Notes under the pieces: generated by a model
What the model saw: only the letters and a program-made list of their open reading frames with translations
Database searches by the model: none
Told to the model about the DNA's origin: nothing
Made by a program: the position numbers and the translations under genes
NCBI RefSeq assembly: GCF_007673235.1
Contig: NZ_VDZH01000001.1
Location: 252,474-316,473 of the forward strand
Direction: 5' to 3'
Origin: Curtobacterium pusillum
GTDB taxonomy: Bacteria > Actinomycetota > Actinomycetes > Actinomycetales > Microbacteriaceae
Length of the DNA stretch: 64,000 nt
In this document: piece after piece, positions 28,377 to 38,383 of the stretch
How positions within the stretch are numbered: the stretch's first letter is position 1
Layout of the letters: each line of letters opens with the position of its first letter

Positions 28377-29591
28377 GTGACGAGCAGCAACCTGCGCCTC
28401 TTCACGTCCGAGTCGGTGACCGAGGGGCACCCCGACAAGATCTGCGACCAGATCTCGGACACGATCCTCGACGCACTGCTCGCGGTCGACCCGCACGCGC
28501 GCGTCGCCGTCGAGACGATGGTCACGACCGGCCTGGTGCACGTCGCCGGTGAGGTCACGACCTCCGGCTACGTCGAGATCCCGAAGCTGGTCCGTGACGT
28601 CATCACGGGCATCGGGTACAACTCGTCCGAGGTCTCCTTCGACGGCCGCACCTGCGGCGTCGAGGTCTCCATCGGTGCGCAGTCGCCCGACATCGCCCAG
28701 GGTGTCGACGAGTCCCTCGACGCGCGCTCCGGTGCCGGCGTGGACCCGCTCGACCGGCAGGGTGCAGGCGACCAGGGCATCATGTTCGGCTTCGCGACGA
28801 ACGAGACCCCCGAGTACATGCCGGTGGCGATCTGGCTCGCGCACCGCCTGGCCGAGCGGCTGGCAGAGGTCCGCAAGTCGGGCGAGCTGACGTTCCTCCG
28901 CCCGGACGGGAAGACCCAGGTCACGGTCGGGTACGACGGCGTCGTGCCGAAGACCGTCGAGACCGTGGTGCTCTCCACGCAGCACGCGCCGTCCGTCACG
29001 CTCGACGAGCTCACCGCCGCCATCACCGAGCACGTGATCCGCCCGGTCCTCGACCAGGTGGACCTCGACTCGTCGCACGTCGACGTCATCGTGAACCCGA
29101 CCGGCCGGTTCGAGATCGGTGGCCCCCAGGGCGACGCCGGACTCACCGGGCGCAAGGTCATCGTCGACACGTACGGCGGTGCCTCCAGGCACGGCGGCGG
29201 TGCGTTCAGCGGCAAGGACCCGTCGAAGGTCGACCGCTCGGCCGCGTACGCCCTGCGCTGGGTCGCGAAGAACGCGGTCGCCGCGGGTCTCGCCGACCGT
29301 CTCGAGGTGCAGGTCGCGTACGCGATCGGCCGTGCGAAGCCGGTCGGACTGTACGTCGAGTCGTTCGGCACCGGTCACGTGGACGACGCCACGATCGAGG
29401 CCGCGATCCTGCAGGTCTTCGACCTCCGTCCGGCCGCGATCATCCGCGACCTCGACCTGCTCCGTCCGATCTACGCGCAGACCGCGACGTACGGGCACTT
29501 CGGCCGCGAGCTCCCCGGGTTCACCTGGGAGCAGCTCGATCGCGTCGAGGAACTCCGCGCCGCCGCAGGACTCGTCGCCGCAGCCGTCTGA
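28377..29591 (+). CDS. metK: S-adenosylmethionine synthetase
   Basis: A 404-residue enzyme making SAM from methionine and ATP. Motifs are '[18 protein letters not shown]' at the start, '[10 protein letters not shown]' for ATP, and '[19 protein letters not shown]' for the phosphate loop. No SAM or other riboswitch is visible upstream; the gene starts 5 bases after rpoZ with GTG, so it is in the same transcript. priA follows after 8 bases. Confidence 0.97.
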   Translation: MTSSNLRLFTSESVTEGHPDKICDQISDTILDALLAVDPHARVAVETMVTTGLVHVAGEVTTSGYVEIPKLVRDVITGIGYNSSEVSFDGRTCGVEVSIGAQSPDIAQGVDESLDARSGAGVDPLDRQGAGDQGIMFGFATNETPEYMPVAIWLAHRLAERLAEVRKSGELTFLRPDGKTQVTVGYDGVVPKTVETVVLSTQHAPSVTLDELTAAITEHVIRPVLDQVDLDSSHVDVIVNPTGRFEIGGPQGDAGLTGRKVIVDTYGGASRHGGGAFSGKDPSKVDRSAAYALRWVAKNAVAAGLADRLEVQVAYAIGRAKPVGLYVESFGTGHVDDATIEAAILQVFDLRPAAIIRDLDLLRPIYAQTATYGHFGRELPGFTWEQLDRVEELRAAAGLVAAAV

Positions 29592-29599
29592 GCCACCGC

Positions 29600-31582
29600 G
29601 TGACCACCGTCGCGCGCGTCGTCCTCGACTCGCCGCTCCCGCAGTTGGACCGTCTGTTCGACTACCGGGTGCCGGACGGGCTCGAGGACGACTGCGTGCC
29701 GGGGGTCCGCGTCAAGGTCCCGCTCCGGACGGGTGCACGGATGTCCGACGCCTACGTCGTCGAGCTCGTCGACCAGGGTGACTACCCCGGGGAACTCAGC
29801 GACATCGAGACGGTGGTCTCCCCGGTGCCGGTGCTCGCCCCGGAGATCTGGACGCTCGCCCGCGCCGTGGCCGACCGGGCCGCCGGAGTCGCGTCGGACG
29901 TCCTCCGGCTCGCCGTCCCGACGCGCCAGGTCCGTGCCGAGAAGGCCTGGCTGGCCCGTGACACGTCGTGGTCGCCACCGGTGGTCGAGGCCCCGTCCGT
30001 CACCGGCTACGCCGACGGCGTCCTGGAGGCACTGCTCGCCGACCACGGTCGCGCTGCGGTCGCCGCCGTCCCCCACCCGGTCGCGCTCGGTGACGCCGAC
30101 GCGCCGGTCTGGGTCCCGGGGTGGGCCGCGACGCTCGCCCAGGCAGCAGCGCACACCGTCGCCGCCGAGCAGTCCGCCGTCATCGCCGTGCCGGACTTCC
30201 GCGACGTCACCGACCTCGAACGGGCGCTGCTGGCGGTGCTGCCCGCCGAACGGGTGGTGCGGTTCGACGCCAAGCAGACGAACGGGCAGCGCGCCAAGGC
30301 CCTGCTCCAGGCACGGACCCACGCGGTCGTCGCGATCGGCAACCGGACCGCGATGTACGCGCCGGCGACCGAGCTCGGCCTCATCGCGATGTGGGACGAC
30401 GGGGATGCCTCGTTCATCGAGCCGCGTGCCCCGTACGTGCACACCCGGGACGTCGCCCTCGTCCGGGCTGCACAGTCCGGTGCAGCGCTGCTGTTCCTGT
30501 CGCACGCCCGGAGCACCGACGTGCAACGGCTGGTCGAGCTGCACTGGCTGCAGGACGTCACGCCGTACCGGGTGAAGACACCAAAGGTGATCCCCACCGT
30601 CCAGCAGACCGGTGCGGAGGGCTACGCCGCCCAGGCCCGCATCCCGAGCTCCGCGTGGCGCGCCGCGCGCGAGGCCAGCCAGCACGGCGCGGTCCTGGTG
30701 CAGGTCGCGAGCCCGGGGTTCGGCACCGGACTGGTGTGCGCCGAGTGCGGCGAGCGGGCGCACTGTCGGATCTGCGGCGGGCCGCTCGGCAGTCCGCACC
30801 GGGGGGCGACGCCGCAGTGCCGGTTCTGCGGCGCACTCGCGGTCGGGTTCCGCTGCCCGACGTGCGGCAACGGCACCGTGAAGCCCGTCGGCCAGGGAGC
30901 CCAGCGCACCGCGGACGAGCTCGGGCGCGCCTTCCCGGGGACGCGGATCGTGGCCGCCGACGGCTCACGGCCCCTCGACGAGGTCCCGGACCGACCGTCG
31001 GTCGTCGTCGCGACGCGCGGGGCCGAGCCGAGCGTGCCCGGGGGGTACGCCTGCGTCCTGCTGCTCGACGGGGAACGCATGCTCGCCCGCGAGGGGCTCC
31101 GCGTGCAGGAGGACGTCCTGCGCTTCTGGACGAACGCCGCTGCGAAGGGTGCACCAGGGGCCGAGGCCTACCTCGTCGGCATCGGCGGCAAGCTCGCGAC
31201 GGCCCTGGCGCTCTGGCGACTCGACGGGCCCGCGCACGACGAACTCGTCGATCGGCGCGAACTGCACTTCCCACCGGCGGTCCGGGTCGCGACGTTGAGC
31301 GGTACGGACGAGGCCGTGACGGCCGCGGTCGAGGCGCTCGAGGGGCTCACCGCCGGCGCAGTGCTCGGACCCGTGCCGGTCGAGGACGACGCGCTCCCGG
31401 GGACCGTCCGCGCGATCGTGCGCTTCCCGTACGCGCACGGCGCCGAGGTCGCGGCGACGCTCAAGGCCGAGGTGATCCGGCGGTCGTCGACCCGTCGGGT
31501 GCTGCCGGGCGGGAACCGACGTCGTGCGGCGCCGGCGCTCCGGGTGCGGCTCGACGACGCGGAGCCCTTCAGCGAGGTCTGA
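29600..31582 (+). CDS. priA: Primosomal protein N' (PriA), helicase motifs absent
   Basis: A 660-residue PriA homologue. The N-terminal DNA 3'-end-binding domain begins '[19 protein letters not shown]'. A cysteine-rich zinc module lies at about 30738-30870 with CAECG, CRICG, CRFCG and CPTCG pairs. A clear Walker A (GxTGSGKT) and DEEH box are missing from the middle, as is typical in actinobacteria, where PriA is probably a non-helicase scaffold for replication restart. Length and domain order otherwise fit. Not a pseudogene: the frame is intact and the ends conserved. GTG start 8 bases after metK. Confidence 0.9.
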   Translation: MTTVARVVLDSPLPQLDRLFDYRVPDGLEDDCVPGVRVKVPLRTGARMSDAYVVELVDQGDYPGELSDIETVVSPVPVLAPEIWTLARAVADRAAGVASDVLRLAVPTRQVRAEKAWLARDTSWSPPVVEAPSVTGYADGVLEALLADHGRAAVAAVPHPVALGDADAPVWVPGWAATLAQAAAHTVAAEQSAVIAVPDFRDVTDLERALLAVLPAERVVRFDAKQTNGQRAKALLQARTHAVVAIGNRTAMYAPATELGLIAMWDDGDASFIEPRAPYVHTRDVALVRAAQSGAALLFLSHARSTDVQRLVELHWLQDVTPYRVKTPKVIPTVQQTGAEGYAAQARIPSSAWRAAREASQHGAVLVQVASPGFGTGLVCAECGERAHCRICGGPLGSPHRGATPQCRFCGALAVGFRCPTCGNGTVKPVGQGAQRTADELGRAFPGTRIVAADGSRPLDEVPDRPSVVVATRGAEPSVPGGYACVLLLDGERMLAREGLRVQEDVLRFWTNAAAKGAPGAEAYLVGIGGKLATALALWRLDGPAHDELVDRRELHFPPAVRVATLSGTDEAVTAAVEALEGLTAGAVLGPVPVEDDALPGTVRAIVRFPYAHGAEVAATLKAEVIRRSSTRRVLPGGNRRRAAPALRVRLDDAEPFSEV

Positions 31583-31694
31583 CCCGGCCGGCCGTGCACC
31601 CGTGTCCGCGGGGGCGAGGCGGACCCGCACCGTGCCTCCAGGCCGCCCGTCGCGCCGCGCGCCGCCTGCGCGCCGTCCGTCCGCCGACCCGGAA

Positions 31695-31730
31695 CGACGA
31701 GTCCGAGGTCGTACGACATCGGCGATGTCG
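31695..31730. repeat. 36-bp direct repeat, copy 1
   Basis: Matches 31768-31803 at 33 of 36 positions. It ends in the palindrome CGACATC-GGC-GATGTCG. The two copies start 73 bp apart, close to seven helical turns. Confidence 0.65.
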
Positions 31731-31806
31731 CTCCGGCGCGTCCGCGAATGCGCGCGTGCGCAACCACCGACGAGTCCGACGTTGTACGACGTCGGCGATG
31801 TCGTAC
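31711..31806. promoter_or_regulatory. Paired 23-bp palindromic operators upstream of tdh-kbl
   Basis: Site 1 is 31711-31733, site 2 is 31784-31806. Both read GTACGAC-N-TCGGCGATGTCG with dyad symmetry; site 2 is the better palindrome. They are 99 bases or more upstream of the tdh start and sit in a gene-free 322-base gap. This spacing suits a dimeric repressor with DNA looping or two cooperating dimers. No regulator gene is next to them. The rest of the gap (31583-31694 and 31807-31904) shows only GC-rich sequence with no ORF I would call. Confidence 0.6.
31768..31803. repeat. 36-bp direct repeat, copy 2
   Basis: Second copy of the direct repeat upstream of tdh-kbl. Its palindrome, read a little further, has 7-bp perfect outer arms GTACGAC (31784-31790) and GTCGTAC (31800-31806) around GTCGGCGAT. 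Confidence 0.65.
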
Positions 31807-31904
31807 CGAGTCGACCGTCGCTGCCAGACGCGACCTGTGCCAGGCTGGACGACGGCGGTCACGAGCCGCCACGGACACACATCACGCACGACGAGGTGAC
31901 GCGG

Positions 31905-32969
31905 ATGACGCCGATGAGGGCGCTGTACAAGCCGGATGCTGCTCCGGGACTGACCATGACCGAACGGCCGGTGCCGGTCCCGACGGAGGACGAGGTCCTC
32001 ATCCGGGTGCTCCGCACCGGGATCTGCGGGACCGACCTGCACATCCGTCGGTGGGACGACTGGGCGGCCTCCGCGGTCACGGCCCCGCTCGTCCCCGGAC
32101 ACGAGTTCTTCGGCGAGGTGGTCGAGGTCGGCTCCGCCGTCCGTGACGTCGCGGTGGGGGACCGGGTGTCCGGCGAGGGGCACATCGTGTGCGGGACGTG
32201 CCGGAACTGCCGCGCCGGCCGACGCCAGATGTGCATCCGCACGAAGGGGCTCGGGGTCCAGCGTGACGGCGCGTTCGCGGAGTACCTGACCCTGCCGGGT
32301 GCGAACGTCTGGGTGCACCACACCGACGTCGCCCCCGATGTCGGTGCACTGTTCGACCCGCTCGGCAACGCGGTGCACACGGCGCTCGCGTTCCCGGTGG
32401 TCGGCGAGGACGTGCTCGTCACCGGGTGCGGTCCCATCGGGCTCATGGCGATCGCGGTGGCCCGGCACGCCGGCGCCCGGTTCGTGGTCGGCACCGACGT
32501 CAGCACGAACCGGCTCGCGATGGCGACCGAGATGGGGGCCGACCTCGGCGTGGACGTCAGCGGTGGCGACGGTGTGGCCGCGCTGCGGAGTGCACAGGGA
32601 CAGCTCGGCATGCGCGAGGGCTTCGACGTCGGCTTCGAGATGTCCGGTGCGCCGACAGCGCTGCCGTCGATGGTCGACACGATGAACCACGGCGGTCGGA
32701 TCGCGATGCTCGGGCTGCCGACGGGGGAGATCGGCGTCGACTGGGGGAAGGTCGTCACCCACATGCTGACCGTGAAGGGCATCTACGGTCGCGAGATGTT
32801 CGAGACCTGGCAGACCATGAGCTCGATGCTGCAGACCAGCGAGGTCCTGCGACACCGCATCGGCTCGATCGTCTCGGCGCGGTTCGCCGCCCGGGACTGG
32901 GAACAGGCGTTCGCCGCGGCGGCGAGTGCGGACGGCGGCAAGGTCGTCATCGACTGGACGGAGATCTGA
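31905..32969 (+). CDS. tdh: L-threonine 3-dehydrogenase
   Basis: A 354-residue zinc-dependent medium-chain dehydrogenase oxidising threonine to 2-amino-3-ketobutyrate. '[17 protein letters not shown]' has the catalytic Cys, '[15 protein letters not shown]' the GHE motif, '[21 protein letters not shown]' (four Cys) the structural zinc, and '[17 protein letters not shown]' the NAD fold. 'SVT' substrate regions and length fit Tdh rather than a generic alcohol dehydrogenase, and kbl directly follows. ATG 31905 follows GAGGTG by 6 bases. An in-frame extension to 31524 overlaps priA and the operators and is rejected. Confidence 0.94.
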   Translation: MTPMRALYKPDAAPGLTMTERPVPVPTEDEVLIRVLRTGICGTDLHIRRWDDWAASAVTAPLVPGHEFFGEVVEVGSAVRDVAVGDRVSGEGHIVCGTCRNCRAGRRQMCIRTKGLGVQRDGAFAEYLTLPGANVWVHHTDVAPDVGALFDPLGNAVHTALAFPVVGEDVLVTGCGPIGLMAIAVARHAGARFVVGTDVSTNRLAMATEMGADLGVDVSGGDGVAALRSAQGQLGMREGFDVGFEMSGAPTALPSMVDTMNHGGRIAMLGLPTGEIGVDWGKVVTHMLTVKGIYGREMFETWQTMSSMLQTSEVLRHRIGSIVSARFAARDWEQAFAAAASADGGKVVIDWTEI

Positions 32970-34198
32970 TGTACGGCGCGATCAAGGACCACCTGGCGGC
33001 GGAGCTCGCGGGCATCGAGGAGGCCGGGCTGACGAAGCGGGAGCGCGGCATCGCCGGCCCGCAGCGCGCGGCGATCGAGGCGGACGGCGTCGACCTGCTG
33101 AACTTCTGCGCGAACAACTACCTCGGGCTCGCCGACTCCGCCGATCTGGTCGAGGCCGCGAAGGGCGCGCTCGACCGGTGGGGCTACGGCATGGCGAGCG
33201 TGCGGTTCATCTGCGGCACGCAAGACCTGCACCTCGACCTCGAGCGACGGGTCTCGTCCTTCCTCGGGACCGAGGCGACGATCCTGTACTCGTCGTGCTT
33301 CGACGCCAACGGCGGCCTGTTCGAGGTGCTGCTCGGCGCCGAGGACGCGATCATCTCCGACGAACTGAACCACGCCTCGATCATCGACGGCGTGCGGCTG
33401 TCGAAGGCGCAGCGGTACCGCTACCGGAACCGCGACGTGCAGGACCTCGAGGCGCAGCTGATCGCCGCCGGGGACGCCCGCTTCCGCGCGATCGTCACCG
33501 ACGGCGTGTTCTCGATGGACGGTTCGATCGCGCCCCTGGCGGAGATCTGCGACCTCGCGGACCGGTACGACGCGCTCGTGATCGTCGACGACTCGCACGC
33601 TGTCGGCTTCGTCGGCGAGCACGGTCGGGGCACCCCGGAGCTGTGCGGGGTCGCGGACCGGGTCGACGTCTACACGGGTACGTTCGGCAAGGCCCTCGGG
33701 GGTGCCAGCGGCGGGTACGTGGCCAGCCGCCGGGAGATCGTGGACCTGCTGCGGCAGCGGTCCCGGCCGTACCTGTTCTCGAACTCGCTCGCGCCGGTGA
33801 TCGCCGCGGGGACCGTCGCCGCGCTCGACCTCATCGAGCGGTCGGACGACGCCCGTGCCCGGTTGCGCGAGAACGCCGCGCTGTTCCGGTCGCTCATGAC
33901 GGATGCCGGGTTCGACCTGCTGCCGGGGGAGCACCCGATCGTCCCGGTGATGTTCCACGACGCCGCCCTGACCGCGCGGGTCGCGGACGAGATGCAGACG
34001 CGCGGGATCTACGTCACGGCGTTCAGCTACCCGGTCGTCCCGAAGGGCCGGGCGCGGATCCGCGTGCAGCTGTCGGCGGCGCACACCGAGGAGCAGGTCC
34101 GGCGGTGCGTGACGGCCTTCACCGAAGCCCGGACCGCAGCCGACGCCAGCGCCAGCGCAGGCACCGGCACCGGCACCGCTTCGGTCACGCAGCGCTGA
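32969..34198 (+). CDS. kbl: 2-amino-3-ketobutyrate CoA ligase (glycine C-acetyltransferase)
   Basis: A 409-residue PLP enzyme that splits 2-amino-3-ketobutyrate with CoA to glycine and acetyl-CoA, the second step after Tdh. '[13 protein letters not shown]' and '[20 protein letters not shown]' are alpha-oxoamine synthase marks, and the PLP Lys is in '[17 protein letters not shown]'. The start shares one base with the tdh stop (TGATG). The C-terminal tail is about 20 residues of Ala/Ser/Thr/Gly, and its last 14 bases overlap the convergent DUF4383 gene. Confidence 0.95.
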   Translation: MYGAIKDHLAAELAGIEEAGLTKRERGIAGPQRAAIEADGVDLLNFCANNYLGLADSADLVEAAKGALDRWGYGMASVRFICGTQDLHLDLERRVSSFLGTEATILYSSCFDANGGLFEVLLGAEDAIISDELNHASIIDGVRLSKAQRYRYRNRDVQDLEAQLIAAGDARFRAIVTDGVFSMDGSIAPLAEICDLADRYDALVIVDDSHAVGFVGEHGRGTPELCGVADRVDVYTGTFGKALGGASGGYVASRREIVDLLRQRSRPYLFSNSLAPVIAAGTVAALDLIERSDDARARLRENAALFRSLMTDAGFDLLPGEHPIVPVMFHDAALTARVADEMQTRGIYVTAFSYPVVPKGRARIRVQLSAAHTEEQVRRCVTAFTEARTAADASASAGTGTGTASVTQR

Positions 34199-34643
34199 CG
34201 GGGCGGCGGCGCTCGCGCGGGAACACCACGCCGAGCGCCACCATCCCGATCGAGAGCACCAGGTGGAGCCAGTTGTCCGCCCAGTTCAGCGGCACGAAGT
34301 TCGCGCCGAAGGAGTGCCCGGCGGTGAAGAGCCCGTACACCCAGAGTACGAAGTAGACGACGCCGCCGAGGACGAGGTACATCCGTGACCCGGTCGCGTA
34401 CCCGGCCGCCAGCAGACCGACGACACCGAACAGCAGGTGCACGATGTTGTGCAGCACCGACACCTGGAACAGTCCGAGCAGCATCGCCATCGATCCGTGC
34501 CCGGCACCACCGAGGTCACCGGTGGTAAGGCCGGGGACGAACCCGGCGATCCCGACCAGCAGGAAGACGATCCCGACGAGGAGTGAAACCTTCTGGATGC
34601 TCGAACCGGCGTAGCGGTCGGTGGGGGTGGTGACGTCGGACAT
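34185..34643 (-). CDS. DUF4383 four-helix membrane protein
   Basis: A 152-residue protein with four hydrophobic helices, at about residues 18-38 ([16 protein letters not shown]), 60-80, 87-108 and 122-142. '[13 protein letters not shown]' in helix 2-3 and '[19 protein letters not shown]' near the end are hallmarks of the DUF4383 group common in actinobacteria. Function unknown. ATG follows GAGGAGG, a strong ribosome binding site. It converges on kbl with a 14-base overlap and diverges from fmt. Confidence 0.88.
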   Translation of the reverse strand: MSDVTTPTDRYAGSSIQKVSLLVGIVFLLVGIAGFVPGLTTGDLGGAGHGSMAMLLGLFQVSVLHNIVHLLFGVVGLLAAGYATGSRMYLVLGGVVYFVLWVYGLFTAGHSFGANFVPLNWADNWLHLVLSIGMVALGVVFPRERRRPVSAA

Positions 34644-34730
34644 GGTGGAACCTCCTCGTTCGGCTGCGGCCGACGGTACCGATGCCGGACCCGGCCGTCC
34701 GGATGCTGCGGACATGGGAGGATCGAACCC

Positions 34731-35666
34731 ATGCGTCTCGTCGTCGCCGGCAGCCCCGCTGCGGCCGTCCCCACCCTCCGCCGCCTCGCGGCGTCCGAGC
34801 ACGAGATCGCCGCGGTGCTCACCCGTCCGGCGACCCCGCAGGGCCGGAAGCGCGTCCTCACCCCGACCCCCGTCGCCCAGGTCGCCGAGGAGCTCGGCCT
34901 CCCGGTGATCGAGGCCTCCCGCGTCGACGACGAGGTCACCGCCCGCATCGCGGACCTCGGGGTCGACCTCGGCGTCATCGTCGCCTACGGCGCGCTGCTC
35001 CGTCGGCCGGCGCTCGACGCCCCGCGGCTCGGCTGGGTCAACCTGCACTTCTCCGACCTGCCGCAGTACCGCGGCGCCGCTCCGGTCCAGCGTGCGGTGA
35101 TGGCCGGCGACACCCGCACCGCCGCGACGGTGTTCCAGCTCGTCGAGGCGCTCGACGCCGGCCCGGTGTACGCGAGCGACCCGTTCGACATCGACCCCGA
35201 GGCCACCTCCGGCGAGGTCCTCGCCGCGATGGCCGAGACGGGCGCCGAGACGGTCGTCCGCGTCGTCGACGGCATCGCCGCCGGCGCCGCGGTCGCCACC
35301 GAGCAGTCCGGCGAGCCCACCCTCGCCCCGAAGCTCACCATCGACGACGGCCGCGTCGACTTCGCCGCACCCGCCGCCGCCGTCCACGCCCGACTGCGCG
35401 GGGTCACGCCCGAGCCCGGCGCGTACGCCCACCTCGGCGAGACCCGCGTCAAGCTGCTCCGCAGCTCCAGACTGCCGGGAGGCACGCCGGACCCCGCCCC
35501 GTCGCTCGCCCCCGGCGCGCTGACCGTCCAGGGCGGTCGGCTGCTCGTCGGGACCGCCGACGACCCGCTCGTGCTCACCGAGGTGCAGCCGGCAGGGAAG
35601 AAGGCGATGGACGCCGCCGCCTGGGCCCGCGGCCTGGGCGGACTCGACGGGAAGGTCCTCGCATGA
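34731..35666 (+). CDS. fmt: Methionyl-tRNA formyltransferase
   Basis: A 311-residue enzyme that formylates initiator Met-tRNA. 'MRLVVAGSPAAAVPTLRRLA' starts the Rossmann part. The folate site is in 'NLHFSDLPQYRGAAPVQRAV' and 'LDAGPVY' follows; catalytic Asn-His and Asp in the usual order appear intact. The C-terminal OB domain closes with 'VLTEVQPAGKKAM'. It overlaps rsmB by 4 bases (ATGA). Confidence 0.96.
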   Translation: MRLVVAGSPAAAVPTLRRLAASEHEIAAVLTRPATPQGRKRVLTPTPVAQVAEELGLPVIEASRVDDEVTARIADLGVDLGVIVAYGALLRRPALDAPRLGWVNLHFSDLPQYRGAAPVQRAVMAGDTRTAATVFQLVEALDAGPVYASDPFDIDPEATSGEVLAAMAETGAETVVRVVDGIAAGAAVATEQSGEPTLAPKLTIDDGRVDFAAPAAAVHARLRGVTPEPGAYAHLGETRVKLLRSSRLPGGTPDPAPSLAPGALTVQGGRLLVGTADDPLVLTEVQPAGKKAMDAAAWARGLGGLDGKVLA

Positions 35667-37204
35667 GCGGCACGAACTCCGGCCAGCGCCGGAACCACGG
35701 TCCCCGGCAGACCAGCGCCCGACGGGTGGCGTTCGACGTCCTCCGCGCCGTGCAGGTCGACGACGCGTACGCGAACCTGCTCCTGCCGACGCGCATCCGC
35801 CGTGCGGGCCTGAGCGCGCGAGACGCTGCGTTCGCGACCGAGCTGACCTACGGGTCCATCCGGATGCTCGGTCGGTACGACGCGATCGTCGCCCTCGCTT
35901 CGGGACGCCGGATCGACAACATCGAGTCCGACGTGCTCGACGTCATGCGCCTCGGTGCCCACCAGCTGCTCGGCATGCGCACCCCGACGCACGCCGCGGT
36001 GTCCGCCACGGTCGAGCTCGCCCGCGAGGTCGGCGCCCACCGTGCCACCGGCTTCGTCAACGCCGTGCTGCGCAAGGTCGGCGCCCGCACCGATGACGAG
36101 TGGGACGCGCTCATCACCGAGGGGCGCGGTGGTGACGCCCTCCTCGCTGCCCGCTGGTCGCACCCGGTGTGGGTCGTCTCCGCGCTCCGTGACGCGCTCG
36201 CGGCCGAACGCTCGCGCGACGAGCTCGCCGCACTCCTCGCCGCGGACAACGTCGCACCCCGCGTGCAGCTCGCGGCGCTGCCCGGGCTGGCCACCGCCGA
36301 GGACGTCACCGCCGCCACCGCCCACGCCGCCGTCGTTGACGACGTGCCCGATGACGTCGACGTGCCGTCCGACGAGTCGGCGCCGGCCGCCCCCGGATCC
36401 GCAGCCGACGAGGACACGGAGGCCGCGCCTCCCGTCCGACCCACCGACCACGAGGCGGACCTGCCGGTCTCACCCGTCGGCATCCGCGGGATCAGTGGCG
36501 ACCCGGCCCGCGTGCCCGGCGTCAGCGCCGGGCGGCTCCGCGTGCAGGACGAGGGCTCGCAGCTCGCGGCGCTGGCGCTGAGCCGGTCGTCCGCGGTCCG
36601 ACCGGGGGAGCGCTGGCTCGACCTGTGCGCCGGGCCCGGTGGCAAGGCCGCGTTGCTCGCGGCCGAGGCGGCGCAGGGCGGGGCCGTCCTCGTGGCGAAC
36701 GAACTCGTGCCGGCGCGGGCCGGACTGGTGCGGAAGGCCCTCGCGGGGTTCGGCGACGGCGTGACCGTCGTCGAGGGCGACGGTCGGCGCTTCGGGCGCG
36801 ACGGCGCCGGCGTGACGTTCGACCGGATCCTGCTCGACGCCCCGTGCACCGGGCTGGGGGCGCTCCGGCGTCGCCCGGAGGCACGGTGGCGGAAGCAGCC
36901 GGAGGACGTCCCGGAGCTCGCCGCCCTGCAGGCCGAGCTGCTCGACGCGGCCGTCCGGGTGCTCGCGCCCGGCGGGACCCTGGCGTACGTGACGTGCTCG
37001 CCGCACCTGGCGGAGACGCGCGGGCAGGTCGATGCCCTGATGGCGCGGCACGGGGGCGTGCTCGAGCAGCTCGACACCGCGTCCGTCGTGCGGTCGGTCG
37101 CTGCTCGTGACCCGCACGTCGCGGACGGCAACACGGCGCAGCTGTGGCCGCACCGCATCGGGACGGACGCGATGTTCATCGCCCTGTTCCGTCGCACCGC
37201 CTGA
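35663..37204 (+). CDS. rsmB: 16S rRNA m5C967 methyltransferase RsmB
   Basis: A 513-residue methyltransferase. Residues about 15-160 are a NusB-like RNA-binding domain (ARRVAFDVLRAVQVDDAYAN). The SAM domain has 'LDLCAGPGGKAALLAAEA', 'DAPCTGLGALRRRPEARW' and 'YVTCSPHLAETRGQVD', the two Cys used in catalysis. Between them, at about residues 230-269, lies an acidic Asp/Ala/Pro-rich insert not expected in E. coli RsmB. Followed by a perfect GC hairpin terminator. Confidence 0.94.
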   Translation: MSGTNSGQRRNHGPRQTSARRVAFDVLRAVQVDDAYANLLLPTRIRRAGLSARDAAFATELTYGSIRMLGRYDAIVALASGRRIDNIESDVLDVMRLGAHQLLGMRTPTHAAVSATVELAREVGAHRATGFVNAVLRKVGARTDDEWDALITEGRGGDALLAARWSHPVWVVSALRDALAAERSRDELAALLAADNVAPRVQLAALPGLATAEDVTAATAHAAVVDDVPDDVDVPSDESAPAAPGSAADEDTEAAPPVRPTDHEADLPVSPVGIRGISGDPARVPGVSAGRLRVQDEGSQLAALALSRSSAVRPGERWLDLCAGPGGKAALLAAEAAQGGAVLVANELVPARAGLVRKALAGFGDGVTVVEGDGRRFGRDGAGVTFDRILLDAPCTGLGALRRRPEARWRKQPEDVPELAALQAELLDAAVRVLAPGGTLAYVTCSPHLAETRGQVDALMARHGGVLEQLDTASVVRSVAARDPHVADGNTAQLWPHRIGTDAMFIALFRRTA

Positions 37205-37210
37205 CGCGTT

Positions 37211-37231
37211 GCCCCGCGGGTGCCGCGGGGC
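37211..37231 (+). terminator. Terminator hairpin after rsmB
   Basis: A 9-bp perfect GC stem (37211-37219 with 37223-37231) with a 3-base loop, seven bases after the rsmB stop. Confidence 0.7.
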
Positions 37232-37252
37232 CGATTCTCGCGCTGAGCGACA

Positions 37253-37278
37253 GTTCTCGAGCCGCGGGGCCCGAGAAC
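37253..37278. repeat. Inverted repeat in the rsmB-rpe gap
   Basis: GTTCTCG (37253-37259) and CGAGAAC (37272-37278) form a 7-bp stem around a GC loop. A further TTCTCG occurs at 37236-37241. It lies about 40 bases upstream of the rpe -10 and may be an operator or a second hairpin. Confidence 0.4.
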
Positions 37279-37316
37279 CGTCTCTGGCGCCGAGTCCCGC
37301 GTGCCCGAGCCGCCGG

Positions 37317-37322
37317 TAGGGT
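37317..37322 (+). promoter_or_regulatory. Leaderless -10 (TAGGGT) for rpe
   Basis: TAGGGT ends 6 bases before the GTG start of rpe, and no Shine-Dalgarno is present. Confidence 0.55.
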
Positions 37323-37328
37323 TGTCAG

Positions 37329-37988
37329 GTGACGATCCGCATCTCGCCGAGCATCCTGTCCGCCGACTTCGCGAACCTCGAGCGCGAGCTCCACCGCATC
37401 GAGACCGCCGACCTGGTGCACGTCGACGTGATGGACAACCACTTCGTGCCGAACCTCACGCTGGGCCTGCCGATCGTGCAGCGCCTGCAAGAGGTCTCCC
37501 CGGTGCCGCTCGACGTCCACCTGATGGTCACCGACGCCGATGCGAACGCGCCGAAGTACGCCGAGACCGGGGCGTCGAGCGTCACGTTCCACTTCGAGGC
37601 GGCGAACGACCCGGTGGCCACCGCCGCCGCGATCCGGTCGAATGGGGCCCGTGCCGCGGTCGCCGTGAAGCCCGGCACCCCGATCACGCAGGTGCTGCAC
37701 CACCTCGACGCCTACGACATGATCCTGCTCATGACGGTCGAGCCGGGCTTCGGTGGCCAGTCGTTCATGCCGTCCGTGATGCCGAAGCTCGCCGACGCAC
37801 GCGCGGCGGTGGACGCCTCCGGGCTGGACGTCTGGCTCGAGGTCGACGGCGGCATCGCGGTCGACACCGTGCCCGAGGCCGTCGCGGCCGGCGCGGACAC
37901 GCTCGTCGCAGGGTCCGCCGTGTACGGCGGCGAGCCGGCCGCGCGCATCGCGGACCTCCGCGAAGCGGCAGCCAGGGCCCGATCGTGA
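37329..37988 (+). CDS. rpe: Ribulose-phosphate 3-epimerase
   Basis: A 219-residue TIM-barrel epimerase interconverting ribulose 5-phosphate and xylulose 5-phosphate in the pentose phosphate pathway. '[20 protein letters not shown]' and '[18 protein letters not shown]' hold the metal site, 'PLDVHLMV' another ligand, and '[13 protein letters not shown]' with 'VDGGIAVDT' the phosphate grip. The GTG start is supported by the -10 just upstream. Confidence 0.96.
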   Translation: MTIRISPSILSADFANLERELHRIETADLVHVDVMDNHFVPNLTLGLPIVQRLQEVSPVPLDVHLMVTDADANAPKYAETGASSVTFHFEAANDPVATAAAIRSNGARAAVAVKPGTPITQVLHHLDAYDMILLMTVEPGFGGQSFMPSVMPKLADARAAVDASGLDVWLEVDGGIAVDTVPEAVAAGADTLVAGSAVYGGEPAARIADLREAAARARS

Positions 37989-38031
37989 GCACCCGTCCGG
38001 ACGGTACGGCGGCCCCCGGGTCCGAGGACGG

Positions 38032-38037
38032 TAGCCT
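38032..38037 (+). promoter_or_regulatory. Leaderless -10 (TAGCCT) for hisE
   Basis: TAGCCT ends 7 bases before GTG 38045 and supports that start over an earlier in-frame GTG at 37985. Confidence 0.45.
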
Positions 38038-38044
38038 GGTCGGC

Positions 38045-38308
38045 GTGAAGACGTTCGACGACCTGTTCCAGGAGCTCACCGAGAAGGCGCGCACGCGCCC
38101 CGAGGGCTCCGGCACCGTCGCCGAACTGGACGCCGGCGTGCACCAGATCGGCAAGAAGATCGTGGAAGAGGCAGCCGAGGTCTGGATGGCGGCCGAGTAC
38201 GAGGGTGACGAGCGCACCTCGGAGGAGATCTCGCAGCTCGTGTACCACCTGCAGGTGCTCATGATCGCGAAGGGCCTCACCCCGGCGGACGTCTGGCGAC
38301 ATCTGTAG
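38045..38308 (+). CDS. hisE: Phosphoribosyl-ATP diphosphatase
   Basis: An 87-residue all-helical pyrophosphohydrolase for step two of histidine synthesis. '[23 protein letters not shown]' starts the family; '[15 protein letters not shown]' and '[16 protein letters not shown]' carry the metal-binding acidic helix pairs. GTG 38045 is chosen because it gives the canonical VKTFDDLF start and follows a TAGCCT -10. A longer form from GTG 37985, overlapping the rpe stop by 4 bases, would add 20 low-complexity residues and cannot be excluded. Confidence 0.94.
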   Translation: MKTFDDLFQELTEKARTRPEGSGTVAELDAGVHQIGKKIVEEAAEVWMAAEYEGDERTSEEISQLVYHLQVLMIAKGLTPADVWRHL

Positions 38309-38383
38309 GGAGACGCACGCGCCACCCGGCGTCGTCGCGACCCGCAGTCGTCCCCGACCTCCAGCAGAAAGCAGACCCACCTG

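Noticed and set aside
29600..31582. PriA as a decayed pseudogene because Walker A and B are missing
   Set aside because: The frame is intact, cysteine pairs and ends are conserved, and loss of helicase motifs is known for actinobacterial PriA.
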